From: Roseiarcus sp036489975
GTDB lineage: Bacteria; Pseudomonadota; Alphaproteobacteria; Rhizobiales; Beijerinckiaceae
NCBI GenBank assembly: GCA_036489975.1
Contig: DASXES010000110.1
Coordinates: forward strand, 62,001 to 126,000
Reading direction: 5' to 3'
Length of the DNA: 64,000 nucleotides
Shown piece after piece: positions 52,132 to 60,709 of the stretch (position 1 is the first letter of the stretch; every line of letters begins with the position of its first letter). Both the position numbers and the translations under genes were made by a program. The notes under the pieces were generated by a model. It made no database searches. It saw nothing but the letters and a program-made list of their open reading frames with translations, and was not told the origin of the DNA.

Positions 52132-52192
52132 CTTATATAAGTCGATGACTCGGCTCCGATCATCGAGTCTTGATAAGGCCGGAGGCCGCGCC

Positions 52193-53038
52193 TTACGCCG
52201 GCCCGGTCGCCACCGGGCAGTCGGCCCGCGAGCCCCATTCGGCCCATGAGCCGTCGTACAGGCCCGCGACGCGGCCGCCCGCCTCCTCGACCGCCAGCGC
52301 CAGGATGGCGGCGGTGACGCCCGATCCGCAGGTGGTGATGATCGGCTTCTCAAGGTCGATCCCGCGCGCGGCGAACTCGGCTTTGAGGGTGTCGGGCGGC
52401 TTCAGGTGGCCGTGCTCGACGATGTCGGAGAACGGCAGGTTGAGGCTGCCCGGGATACGGCCGCTCCTGACGCCGGGGCGCGGCTCCTGGGTTTCGCCGC
52501 GGAACCGCTCCGCCGCCCGAGCGTCCACCACCTGGGCCGAACCGGTCGCGAGCGCGGCGCGCACTTCCTCGAGCGAAGCGACGAAGCCGTCCGCAAGGCG
52601 GGGCGCGAACGGGCGCGGGCTCGGATGGGCGTCGCCCGTCTCCAGCGGCCGTCCTTCCTTGATCCATTTCGGCAGGCCGCCGTCGAGGATGCGCACCGCC
52701 TCGACGCGATAGGCGCGCAGCATCCACCACACCCGCGCCGCGGCGTAGAGGCCACTCGCGTCATAGACGACGAAGCGCATGCGATCGCCGAGGCCGAGCG
52801 CGGTCAGCGCCTTGGCCAGCGCCTCGGGCGTTGGCAGCATGTGCGGCAGGCCCTCGTCGTGGTCGGCGATCGTGTCGATGTCGAAGAACACGGCGCCCGG
52901 AATGTGCTTCGCGCGGAATTCGGCCACGCCGATGCGTGCGGTGTTGGGCAGGTGCCAGGAGGCGTCGATCACGCCGAGATCGGGGTCGCCGAGCTCGGCG
53001 GCGAGTTCGGCGGTGGTGCAAAAGTTGCGGGAGGCCAT
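52193..53038 (-). CDS. sseA: 3-mercaptopyruvate sulfurtransferase
   Basis: 281 residues, two rhodanese domains. The first is inactive (DASWHLPNTARIGVAEFRAK, IPGAVFFDIDTIAD). The second carries the active-site loop CGSGVTAAI (near residue 240), whose CGSGVT wording is the mercaptopyruvate rather than thiosulfate type. It moves sulfur from 3-mercaptopyruvate to an acceptor. Third gene of the cysK-alaX-sseA operon, 15 bases behind alaX. It may recycle sulfur from cysteine made by cysK. Confidence 0.92.
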   Translation of the reverse strand: MASRNFCTTAELAAELGDPDLGVIDASWHLPNTARIGVAEFRAKHIPGAVFFDIDTIADHDEGLPHMLPTPEALAKALTALGLGDRMRFVVYDASGLYAAARVWWMLRAYRVEAVRILDGGLPKWIKEGRPLETGDAHPSPRPFAPRLADGFVASLEEVRAALATGSAQVVDARAAERFRGETQEPRPGVRSGRIPGSLNLPFSDIVEHGHLKPPDTLKAEFAARGIDLEKPIITTCGSGVTAAILALAVEEAGGRVAGLYDGSWAEWGSRADCPVATGPA

Positions 53039-53053
53039 GGGGTTCCGGTCCGT

Positions 53054-53767
53054 CTACGCCGCGCCGAGCGCGATGCGCACGCGCCGGTTGAGCTTGCCCT
53101 TCTTCTCGATTGCAGTCACCGAGGCGTGGCCGATTTCGCCGGTGCGCGCGACATGCGTTCCCCCGCACGGCTGCAGATCGAGGCCATCGATCGCGACGAG
53201 GCGCACGCGGCCCGTTCCCATCGGCGGCCTGACTGACATGGTCTTGATGAGACTCGGATTGGCCTCAAGCTCCGCGTCGGCGATCCAGCGATGGGTGACC
53301 GCCCGGTCAAGGGCGATGAGTTCGTTGAGCCGGCGCTCGACCTCCGCCTTGTCGAGCACGGCCTCGCCCGAATCGAAATCGAGCCGCCCCTCGGCGTCGC
53401 CAACCGATCCTCCGGTCACCGGATAGGGCGCAACCACCGAAAGCAAATGAAGGGCGGTATGGGCGCGCATGCGCTTCAAGCGCAGCGCCCAGTCGATTCG
53501 GGCGATCGCCTTCGCGCCCGGGCGGGGCAAGGCGGCCCCTTCGGCGGGAACATGGAGAATCGTCGCCCGGTCGGAATCGTAGATCGTGTTGACGATCGGG
53601 ATGGCGGTCCCGTCCTCGAGCATGAGCGCGCCCTGGTCGCCGCTCTGCCCTCCGCCCTGCGGGTAGAAGACCGTGCGGTCGAGCGCGATGCCGCGCGGTT
53701 CCGATGCGACCACGACCGCTTCGGCCTCGGCGCGGTAGGAATCCTCGCGAAACAGGGTTTGCGTCAT
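53054..53767 (-). CDS. Alanyl-tRNA editing protein AlaX
   Basis: 237 residues, a free-standing version of the AlaRS editing domain that deacylates Ser-tRNA-Ala. FYPQGGGQSGDQG at the start, the zinc ligands in RMRAHTALHLLSVV (HxxxH), and DLQPCGGTHVARTGEIG (CxxxH) are all present. The N-terminal beta-barrel makes it the longer AlaX class. Its ATG (53767) directly follows the cysK stop TAA with no gap, so the two are translationally coupled. Confidence 0.93.
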   Translation of the reverse strand: MTQTLFREDSYRAEAEAVVVASEPRGIALDRTVFYPQGGGQSGDQGALMLEDGTAIPIVNTIYDSDRATILHVPAEGAALPRPGAKAIARIDWALRLKRMRAHTALHLLSVVAPYPVTGGSVGDAEGRLDFDSGEAVLDKAEVERRLNELIALDRAVTHRWIADAELEANPSLIKTMSVRPPMGTGRVRLVAIDGLDLQPCGGTHVARTGEIGHASVTAIEKKGKLNRRVRIALGAA

Positions 53768-54799
53768 TTAAGCGAACACCTCCGGCGTGTGCGTCTTGGC
53801 GTTGAGCCAGTCCGGAACCGGCAGGTTCTTCGAGCGCAGGAAGGCGGGATTGAACAGCTTGGAGGCGTATCGCGTGCCGGAATCGCAGAGCAGCGTGACG
53901 ATCGTGTGGCCAGGACCGAGCTCGCGAGCAAGATGTAGGGCGCCGGCGATATTGATGCCCGACGACCCGCCGAGCAGCAGCCCTTCCTGAACCACCAGAT
54001 CGAACACGATCGGCAGCGCCTCCTCATCGGGGATCTGGTAGGCGAAATCGACCGGCGCGCCTTCCAGATTGGCGGTGATCCGGCCCTGGCCAATGCCCTC
54101 GGTGATGGAGGAGCCCGTGCTCTTGAGCTCGCCCGAGGTGTAGAATGAGTAGAGCGCCGCGCCCAACGGGTCAGCGAGCGCGATCTTGATATTCGGGTTG
54201 CGCTCTTTGAGAGCCATGCCGACGCCAGCCAGGGTCCCGCCGCTGCCGACCGCGCTCACGAAGCCATGAATGCCGCCGTCGAGATCGTCATAGATCTCCG
54301 GCCCTGTCGTTTCATAATGCCCGCGCCGATTGGCGACATTGTCGAACTGGTTGGCCCAGACGGCGCCGTGGGGTTCGGTCTTGGCGAGCGCCTCAGCGAG
54401 ACGCCCCGAATAGCGCACGTAATTGTTCGGGTTGGAGTAGGGGACGGCGGGAACCTCGATCAGCTCAGCGCCGGCAAGGCGCAGCATGTCCTTCTTTTCC
54501 TGCGCCTGGGTGTCGGGGATGACGATCACGGCGCGATAGCCGAGCGCGCTCGCCACCATCGCAATGCCGATCCCCGTATTGCCGGCCGTGCCTTCCACAA
54601 CCACTCCGCCAGGGCGCAGGGAGCCGCGCGCCACCGCGTCGCTGATCATCGCCAGCGCAGCGCGATCCTTGACCGACCCGCCCGGATTCATGAATTCGGC
54701 CTTGCCCAGAATCGTGCATCCCGTCGCCTCGGAAGCGGCGCGAAGCCTGATGAGGGGCGTGCGGCCAATCGCAGCGACAACATCGCGTATAGGCTTCAT
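53768..54799 (-). CDS. cysK: Cysteine synthase (O-acetylserine sulfhydrylase) A
   Basis: 343 residues from ATG 54799, six bases after AAGGA; the frame remains open to 55252, antisense to the YdcF gene, which is not coding. PLP enzyme making cysteine from O-acetylserine and sulfide. The PLP lysine lies in NPGGSVKDRAALAMI, with TAGNTGIGIAMV (substrate loop) and VSAVGSGGTLAGVGMAL (phosphate loop). The C-terminal extension ADPLGAALYSFYTSGELKST is longer than E. coli CysK, as in other alphaproteobacteria. First gene of the cysK-alaX-sseA operon. Confidence 0.93.
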   Translation of the reverse strand: MKPIRDVVAAIGRTPLIRLRAASEATGCTILGKAEFMNPGGSVKDRAALAMISDAVARGSLRPGGVVVEGTAGNTGIGIAMVASALGYRAVIVIPDTQAQEKKDMLRLAGAELIEVPAVPYSNPNNYVRYSGRLAEALAKTEPHGAVWANQFDNVANRRGHYETTGPEIYDDLDGGIHGFVSAVGSGGTLAGVGMALKERNPNIKIALADPLGAALYSFYTSGELKSTGSSITEGIGQGRITANLEGAPVDFAYQIPDEEALPIVFDLVVQEGLLLGGSSGINIAGALHLARELGPGHTIVTLLCDSGTRYASKLFNPAFLRSKNLPVPDWLNAKTHTPEVFA

Positions 54800-54902
54800 C
54801 GCGATCCTTTTGGGGTTGAGGCGCGGAAGGGTAGGCGACGGCGCGGCTTGCGACAAGCCTTCGGCGGCGCCACAAGCGGGACCAAGGGATAGCGCGGCGT
54901 CA

Positions 54903-55715
54903 TTGTTCTTCATCGTCTCGAAAATACTTTGGATGGTCGCCTCGCCGATCAACCTTTTGTTGTTCGGCGCGCTTGCCGGCGTGGTCATGAGCGACGGCCG
55001 ACGCGCCCGCTTCGGCCGCGGCCTTGCCTTGACGGCGATCCTCGTTCTGCTTGCGGCCGCGATTCTGCCGGCCGGCATGCTGCTGATCGCGCCGTTGGAG
55101 GACCGCTTCCCCACGCCCTCGCCCGATCTGACGGCGCCGGAGGGGATTATCGTGCTCGGCGGGGCCATTGACGACGTCACCAGCGCCGCCCGCGGCCAGA
55201 CAATATTCGACGAAGGGGGCGAGCGGATCACGGAGGCCGTCATTCTCGCCAAGCGCTATCCCAAGGCGCGTGTCATCTATACCGGCGGGACGGCTTCGTT
55301 CGTTCCCGGCGCTTCGTCAACCGAGGCGGCGCGGGCGCGCAAGCTCATGACGCAGATGGGCGTTCCCGCGGAGCGGATCAGCATCGAGGACAAGTCGCGC
55401 AACACGGATGAAAACGCCCGCTTCACCGCAGCGATGGTTCATCCGGAGGCGCCTCAGCGCTGGATCATTGTGACCTCCGCGTTCCATATGCCGCGCGCGA
55501 TGGGCGTCTTCGAGAAGGCGGGATTTCGGCCGATTGCCTATCCGGTGTCTTTTTACACGCTGGGGCGGGGGGCGGATGATTTGAGGCTGAGCTTCTGGCC
55601 GGCGCGGAACCTGCGCATCTTCGAACTCGCGTTGCACGAGTGGATCGGTCTTGCGGCCTATCGGGCGAGCGGGCGGATCGATCATCTCTTTCCGGGTCCG
55701 GGGAGGGCTGCCTGA
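54903..55715 (+). CDS. YdcF/DUF218 membrane protein
   Basis: 270 residues if started at TTG 54903, chosen because LFFIVSKILWMVASPINLLL is the typical first helix of the family. ATG 54933 would cut it. A second helix (LALTAILVLLAAAILPAGML) precedes the DUF218 domain: GIIVLGGAIDDVTSAARG, ARVIYTGGTASFVPGASSTE, ISIEDKSRNTDENARFTAAM and WIIVTSAFHMPRAMGVFEKA, where the conserved acidic and His residues form the active-site-like cleft. YdcF binds SAM, and ElyC/SanA relatives act in envelope synthesis. The exact role here is unknown. Confidence 0.85.
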   Translation: MFFIVSKILWMVASPINLLLFGALAGVVMSDGRRARFGRGLALTAILVLLAAAILPAGMLLIAPLEDRFPTPSPDLTAPEGIIVLGGAIDDVTSAARGQTIFDEGGERITEAVILAKRYPKARVIYTGGTASFVPGASSTEAARARKLMTQMGVPAERISIEDKSRNTDENARFTAAMVHPEAPQRWIIVTSAFHMPRAMGVFEKAGFRPIAYPVSFYTLGRGADDLRLSFWPARNLRIFELALHEWIGLAAYRASGRIDHLFPGPGRAA

Positions 55716-55754
55716 CCGCCCTCGGTCGGGCTGGCGGGCGCGCCGCTCGAACCG

Positions 55755-56072
55755 CTACGGGCAGGCCGGCGCGATGGCGGCCTGCGCCGCGCTCGAGATC
55801 GGCGCGCAGCTGCCTTCGATGAGTTCAAGCGTCTTGTTCACGACCCGGAGCGCCGGGTCGTTGATCGCTTGCGCTTCGTAGCAAGCATGCCGCTTCGGGT
55901 CGGTCAGGGTCGAAGCCAGTCCGACAAAGTAATATTTGATCGCGACGAGCCGCGCGTCGACCGAGACGTCGTTGAGTGCGTCCCGGTCCAAGCACTGGGC
56001 GGATTGCCCGGCGTGGGCGGCGGTCGCCGCCGAACACGCGATCATGACCGCGATCGTAGCCGCCATCCGCAT
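55755..56072 (-). CDS. Small secreted hypothetical protein
   Basis: 105 residues. The signal peptide MRMAATIAVMIACSAATAAH is cleaved near AGQ. The mature part has four Cys (QCLDRDALN, HACYEAQAI, GSCAPIS and PACP), likely two disulfides, and one helix-rich repeat (IKYYFVGLASTL). It converges on the YdcF gene. No family recognised. Confidence 0.6.
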   Translation of the reverse strand: MRMAATIAVMIACSAATAAHAGQSAQCLDRDALNDVSVDARLVAIKYYFVGLASTLTDPKRHACYEAQAINDPALRVVNKTLELIEGSCAPISSAAQAAIAPACP

Positions 56073-56269
56073 TGCGCTGCTCCCCTTGGCTCGAATCGAA
56101 GGTGCGCCGTCCGGCCCCGGGATCGGGATGCCGATGGCGCCGGCCGCCGGTCAGCGCCGCCTCCGACATCCTGGCGCCATTTTGCGTCGGTTTGGCGGCG
56201 CGCTTCCGGGCGCGGGCTGGCCCGATGGACTTGTCTTCGCACTGCAAAATTGACTAGAGTATAGGCAGA

Positions 56270-57283
56270 ATGACTGGCGCCCAATCTCTAGGCACAAATC
56301 CTCCCATCGCTATCGGCCCCATCCTTCTCGAAGGTCGGGCGCTGCTCGCGCCGATGTCCGGGGTCAGCGACCTGGCGATGCGGCGAATCGCGCGCCGCTT
56401 CGGGGCTGCGCTGGTCTTTTCGGAGATGGTGGCGGCGGAGACCTTTCTCCAAGGCGACGCTGAAGCTTTGATGCGGGCGGAGGGAGAGGGACTGGTTCCC
56501 CACGCGGTCCAGCTTGTTGGCCGTGAAGCGCGAGCCCTGGCGGAAACCGCGCGCCGGGTTGCGGGCGCGGGCGCGGACCTGGTCGACATCAACATGGGTT
56601 GCCCGGCCCGCCGGGTCGCCGGCTCTTTGGCCGGCGCTGCGCTGATGCGCGATCTCGACCAGGCTGAACGTCTCATAGCTGCTGTAACCGAGGCGGTGTC
56701 GGTCCCGGTAAGTGTCAAGATGCGCCTGGGTTGGGACGAGACGTCACGCAACGCGCCGGAACTCGCGCGCCGGGCCGAACGGACGGGAGCGCGGATGGTG
56801 ACCGTTCATGGGCGAACCCGGGCGCAGTTCTACGATGGCTGCGCCGATTGGGGTGCTGTTCGAGCCGTCGTCAATGCGGTCGAGATTCCGGTCATTGTCA
56901 ACGGCGATTGCGCGACCGCCGAAGACGCGCGGGCCATGCTGGCTCTCTCCGGCGCTGCGGGCGTGATGGTCGGGCGCGCGGCGGTCGGCGCCCCCTGGCT
57001 TGCCGGCGCCGTGTCCCGCGCGCTCGACGAGGGTGGCCCGGCGCGGGAGCCTTCCAAAGAGGAACGCCGTGACGCCGCGATTGAGCACGTCGATTGGCTG
57101 GTCGGCGCGCTCGGCTCCCACCCCGGACTTCGCCATGCGCGAAAACATCTGGCGGCCTACGCCGATCGGGCGGGAGCGAATGATACGCTTCGGCGAGAGC
57201 TGGTGACCACCGAGGACCCATCCCAGGCGCGGGCGCTGCTCGCCCGCGCTTTTGATGGCGATTGGGCAAGGTTGGCGGCATGA
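56270..57283 (+). CDS. dusB: tRNA-dihydrouridine synthase B (NifR3)
   Basis: 337 residues. FMN enzyme reducing uridines in tRNA. RALLAPMSGVSDLAMRRIAR at the start, the catalytic Cys in DINMGCPARRVAGSLAGAAL near residue 107, VTVHGRTRAQFYDGCADWGA and VIVNGDCATAEDA are all family signatures. It lies first in the classical nifR3-ntrB-ntrC operon of Rhizobiales; its TGA overlaps the ntrB ATG. The upstream 197-base gap to a divergent small gene should hold the promoter. Confidence 0.95.
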   Translation: MTGAQSLGTNPPIAIGPILLEGRALLAPMSGVSDLAMRRIARRFGAALVFSEMVAAETFLQGDAEALMRAEGEGLVPHAVQLVGREARALAETARRVAGAGADLVDINMGCPARRVAGSLAGAALMRDLDQAERLIAAVTEAVSVPVSVKMRLGWDETSRNAPELARRAERTGARMVTVHGRTRAQFYDGCADWGAVRAVVNAVEIPVIVNGDCATAEDARAMLALSGAAGVMVGRAAVGAPWLAGAVSRALDEGGPAREPSKEERRDAAIEHVDWLVGALGSHPGLRHARKHLAAYADRAGANDTLRRELVTTEDPSQARALLARAFDGDWARLAA

Positions 57284-58389
57284 CCGCGCAGATCGTTCGT
57301 CGTCATCCCGACGCCGCACAAGTCTTGAACGCGCTCGCCCAGCCTCTGCTCACGGTCGATGTGCAGGGCATGGTGATCGACGTCAACGTCGCCGCCGAGA
57401 CATTCTTCGATATGGGGCGCGCAACGCTGTTGCGTTCGCGGCTCACGGACCTCATTCCGCCGGATTCGCCCGTTCTGGGTCTGGTCGCCGAGGCGCTGAG
57501 CAATCGCTCGACCGTCAACGGTTATAAGATCGATATCTCCACGCCGCGGACCGGCAATCGAAACGATGTCGATGTCTTCATTGCGCCGTTGCCTCAGACC
57601 GACGATGCTGTCGCGATTATGCTGCAAGAACGTGCTATTGCCGAAAAAATAGACAGGCAGCTAACGCATCGCAGCGCAGCACGCTCAATTACCGCGCTTG
57701 GGCTGATGCTGGCCCACGAGATCAAGAACCCGCTCTCCGGCATTCGCGGCGCAGCGCAACTCCTGGAGGTGAGTGCGAGCGACGAGGATCGGGCGCTGAC
57801 GCAGTTGATCTGCGAGGAAACCGACCGCATCGTCAAATTGGTCGACCGGGTGCAGTCCTTCGCCGATTCGACGCCGTCGCAATGGGAAAGCCTCAACATT
57901 CACGCCATTCTGGACCACGTCAAGCGATTGGCGCAGGCGGGGTTCGCGCGACATATCCGCTTCGTCGAGGACTATGATCCGTCATTGCCGCATCTGCTCG
58001 GATCCCGCGATCAACTGATCCAGGTGTTCCTGAATCTGGTCAAGAACGCTGCCGAAGCTATTGGGAAGGATAGTGTTGAGGGCGAAGTTACGCTGACAAC
58101 CGCCTATCGTTTGGGCGTGCGCCTGCGCACGACGCCGAACGCCGAACCGGTGTCTCTGCCGCTCGAGATCTGTGTTCGGGACAATGGCCCGGGCATTGCG
58201 CCCGAGATACTGAGCAATCTGTTCGACCCCTTCGTGACGACGAAGCCGCAGGGCTCTGGTCTGGGTCTTGCACTGGTCGCCAAGCTGATTGGCGACCATG
58301 GGGGCATCATCGAATGCGAATCTCATCCGCGCAGGACGATGTTTCGCGTGCTGATGCCGCTGCAGTCGCCGCGCGCCGCGGCGCCGTGA
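57280..58389 (+). CDS. ntrB: Nitrogen regulation sensor kinase NtrB (GlnL)
   Basis: 369 residues from ATG 57280, overlapping the dusB stop. A cytosolic PAS domain (about 20-120, VLNALAQPLLTVDVQGMVID) precedes the phosphoacceptor H-box GLMLAHEIKNPLSGIRGAAQ (His near residue 147). The kinase domain follows, with the N box IQVFLNLVKNAAEA, CVRDNGPGIAPEILSNLFDP and GSGLGLALVAKLIG. It phosphorylates NtrC under nitrogen limitation, gated by PII. No membrane helices, as expected. Confidence 0.95.
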   Translation: MTAQIVRRHPDAAQVLNALAQPLLTVDVQGMVIDVNVAAETFFDMGRATLLRSRLTDLIPPDSPVLGLVAEALSNRSTVNGYKIDISTPRTGNRNDVDVFIAPLPQTDDAVAIMLQERAIAEKIDRQLTHRSAARSITALGLMLAHEIKNPLSGIRGAAQLLEVSASDEDRALTQLICEETDRIVKLVDRVQSFADSTPSQWESLNIHAILDHVKRLAQAGFARHIRFVEDYDPSLPHLLGSRDQLIQVFLNLVKNAAEAIGKDSVEGEVTLTTAYRLGVRLRTTPNAEPVSLPLEICVRDNGPGIAPEILSNLFDPFVTTKPQGSGLGLALVAKLIGDHGGIIECESHPRRTMFRVLMPLQSPRAAAP

Positions 58390-58423
58390 CGGGCCGAACG
58401 TCGGGGCGAGGGAGCTAGTGGGA

Positions 58424-59908
58424 ATGCCGTCAGGGCATATTCTTGTCGCCGACGATGATGCAGGAATTCGCACCGTTCTCAATCAGGCGTTGACGCGCGC
58501 CGGCTATGAAGTCCGCTCGACCGGAACTGTCGCGGGCCTCTGGCGATGGGTGGCGGCGGGCGAGGGCGATCTCGTGATCACCGACGTCGTCATGCCCGAT
58601 GACAACGCTTTTGACCTCTTGCCGCGCATCAAGCGGATGCGGCCCGATCTGCCGATCATCGTCATGAGCGCGCAGAACACCTTCATCACCGCGATCAAGG
58701 CTTCCGAGCGCGGCGCCTACGAATACCTGCCCAAGCCCTTCGACCTGCGTGAACTGGTCGCCATCGTCGGACGCGCGCTCGCCGAACCCAAGCGGCGGCG
58801 CGAGGACACGGAAGCCGAGCCCGTCGAAGTCATGCCGATCGTCGGCCGCTCGCCGGCGATGCAGGACATTTTCCGCGTTCTCGCCCGGCTGATGCAGACC
58901 GATCTTACGGTGATGATTTCGGGGGAGTCCGGCACCGGCAAGGAATTGGTCGCAAAAGCGCTGCACGACTATGGCAAGCGCAAGGGCGGACCCTTCGTCG
59001 CCATCAACATGGCCGCCATTCCGCGCGATCTCATTGAGAGCGAGCTGTTCGGCCACGAGAAAGGCGCATTCACCGGCGCCGCCGCCCGCTCGGTCGGCCG
59101 CTTTGAGCAGGCCGAGGGCGGAACCCTTTTTCTCGACGAGATCGGCGACATGCCGATGGAAGCCCAGACGCGCCTTCTTCGCGTGCTGCAGCAGGGCGAA
59201 TATACGACCGTCGGGGGTCGTACGCCGATCAAGACGAACGTGCGGATTGTCGCGGCGACGAACAAGGACCTCCGCTTCGCCATCCAGCAAGGGGCTTTTC
59301 GGGAGGATCTATTCTTCCGGCTTAATGTCGTGCCGATCCGTCTTCCGCCGTTGCGCGAACGCCCGGAGGACATTCCGGACCTCGTGCGCTCCTTCTTTCA
59401 ACGCGGCTCCGCGGAGGGACTCCCCGTCAAGATCGTCGAGCCCTCGGCCATGGAGCGTCTGCGGCGCTACCCATGGCCTGGAAACGTGCGCGAACTTGAG
59501 AATCTCACTCGCCGCCTCGCCGCGCTCTATCCCCAGGATGTCATTGGCGAGGCCTTGATCGATGCTGAACTCAGCGCCGGGGCCTCGCCCATGTTTCCGC
59601 CGCCGGCGGTGGGAGAGGAGGGATGGAAACGCGCCGCGCCGGCCAGCCCTCAGATCGTCGGGGATGGCTTTAACGCCGCCATGGAGCGCGCGGTCTCCGA
59701 GCTCTTTCGGTCATTTGGCGGAGCGAACCCCCAGGTCGGGCTTTATCACCGCGTCCTGCACGACCTCGAGGCGCCGCTGATCGCCGCGACGCTCGCCTGG
59801 ACGCGCGGCAATCAGATCAAGGCGGCCGAAATCCTTGGGCTGAACCGAAACACCCTGCGCAAGAAGATCCGCGATCTCAACCTTCGCGGAGTCGCGAGCT
59901 TCCGTTGA
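58424..59908 (+). CDS. ntrC: Nitrogen regulation response regulator NtrC (GlnG)
   Basis: 494 residues from ATG 58424 (MPSGHILVADDDAGIRTVL); a GTG two codons upstream (58418) is closer to the ribosome site and is possible. Receiver domain with acceptor Asp in DLVITDVVMPDDN near residue 54. The AAA+ sigma-54 activator domain follows: Walker A GESGTGKELV, the GAFTGA loop that contacts sigma-54, and PLRERPEDIPDLV. The C-terminal Fis helix-turn-helix is QIKAAEILGLNRNTLRKKIR. It activates glnA, amtB and nitrogen-scavenging genes. ntrY/ntrX, which often follow, are absent. Confidence 0.96.
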   Translation: MPSGHILVADDDAGIRTVLNQALTRAGYEVRSTGTVAGLWRWVAAGEGDLVITDVVMPDDNAFDLLPRIKRMRPDLPIIVMSAQNTFITAIKASERGAYEYLPKPFDLRELVAIVGRALAEPKRRREDTEAEPVEVMPIVGRSPAMQDIFRVLARLMQTDLTVMISGESGTGKELVAKALHDYGKRKGGPFVAINMAAIPRDLIESELFGHEKGAFTGAAARSVGRFEQAEGGTLFLDEIGDMPMEAQTRLLRVLQQGEYTTVGGRTPIKTNVRIVAATNKDLRFAIQQGAFREDLFFRLNVVPIRLPPLRERPEDIPDLVRSFFQRGSAEGLPVKIVEPSAMERLRRYPWPGNVRELENLTRRLAALYPQDVIGEALIDAELSAGASPMFPPPAVGEEGWKRAAPASPQIVGDGFNAAMERAVSELFRSFGGANPQVGLYHRVLHDLEAPLIAATLAWTRGNQIKAAEILGLNRNTLRKKIRDLNLRGVASFR

Positions 59909-60354
59909 AGCCGCGGCTTGAGCGGACGCCAGGGTCAGGCCGCCCCGTTTGGTTTCTCTCGGTCCGTCGCGGTTTCGCTGCGAAAGCCCCGCCGGCGAGG
60001 GTTGGAAAGACTTGGATTTCCTTGGATTCTCTCGTCCGAATCGAGACTTATCAATGGGTTAAGCGGTACAGACCGAGCAAGGGTATTTCAATGCGTTTCC
60101 GGACCGGCCGTCGTGCGAAACACTGGGGCGAGCGCTTCCATCGAAATGAACTGCAAAGGCGTGAGAACGCTCATGGGGCGAGCTTAACCCGATTTTCTGA
60201 TTTTCTGCAAGGAATTGTCGTTGGAGCGTTCGGGGCTTTAAAAGCAGCGCGATCGACTCAACGGCATTCGAGGATCGCCTTTTGAACGCATGGTCACCCA
60301 ACCGCATGATTGGCGCCTGAAGGGGTCCGGGCTCCCACATTGCGGCGCATTACG
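59909..60354. other. 446-base non-coding gap after ntrC
   Basis: Holds the second copy of the 48-bp repeat (59998-60067) and, at its end, an ATTACGGTGACAG core. Open frames here are antisense or low-complexity. No gene supported. Confidence 0.5.
59998..60067 (+). repeat. Copy 2 of the 48-bp dispersed repeat
   Basis: 59998-60045 matches 37281-37328 with two substitutions (AAGC against AGAC), then looser similarity to about 60067. Both copies point the same way and both sit 3' of a gene. Confidence 0.8.
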
Positions 60355-60681
60355 GTGACAGTCCGCATTCGCTCGTTGAGCTTGGCGTTGGGACTGGGAG
60401 TAGCTTTCTTCCCGCCCGTAGCGTCGCAGTCCCTCTCGCGGCTCGCCGGCGACTATGTCTGCGCCTACGGTTGCCGGCTCACCGACGCCAACCCCAGCAT
60501 CGAGGTCAAAGGCGGTGACGTCGATTGCGTGAACGAATATGGCGGACTGTTCCAGGGAAAGCTCATCGGCGCCGACGGCGTGGCCTGCTTCAACAAGACC
60601 GGCCAGCTATCGGCGGACGGCCTTACGATCACCTGGAGCGACGGAGTCATCTGGAAGCGGCACCGCCCGGCGCCGCAGTAA
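60355..60681 (+). CDS. Small secreted protein, unknown
   Basis: About 108 residues from a GTG at 60355, which falls inside the ATTACGGTGACAG repeat copy at 60350. The frame is open to 60310 but with no signal. The N-terminus RIRSLSLALGLGVAFFPPVA then SQS is a signal peptide. The mature part has four Cys (DYVCAYGCRLTD, DCVNEY, ACFNKTG), and its wording LAGDYVCAYGC...GQLSADGLTITWSDG recalls small Bradyrhizobium/Methylobacterium secreted proteins. Start uncertain; function unknown. Confidence 0.55.
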   Translation: MTVRIRSLSLALGLGVAFFPPVASQSLSRLAGDYVCAYGCRLTDANPSIEVKGGDVDCVNEYGGLFQGKLIGADGVACFNKTGQLSADGLTITWSDGVIWKRHRPAPQ

Positions 60682-60709
60682 AGGACGGTTGCAGCGCTCG
60701 CGTCGCCCC

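Noticed and set aside
59905..60285. A 126-codon frame spanning the second 48-bp repeat
   Set aside because: It is read through a non-coding repeat, and the homologous stretch at 37281 is read in a different protein context.
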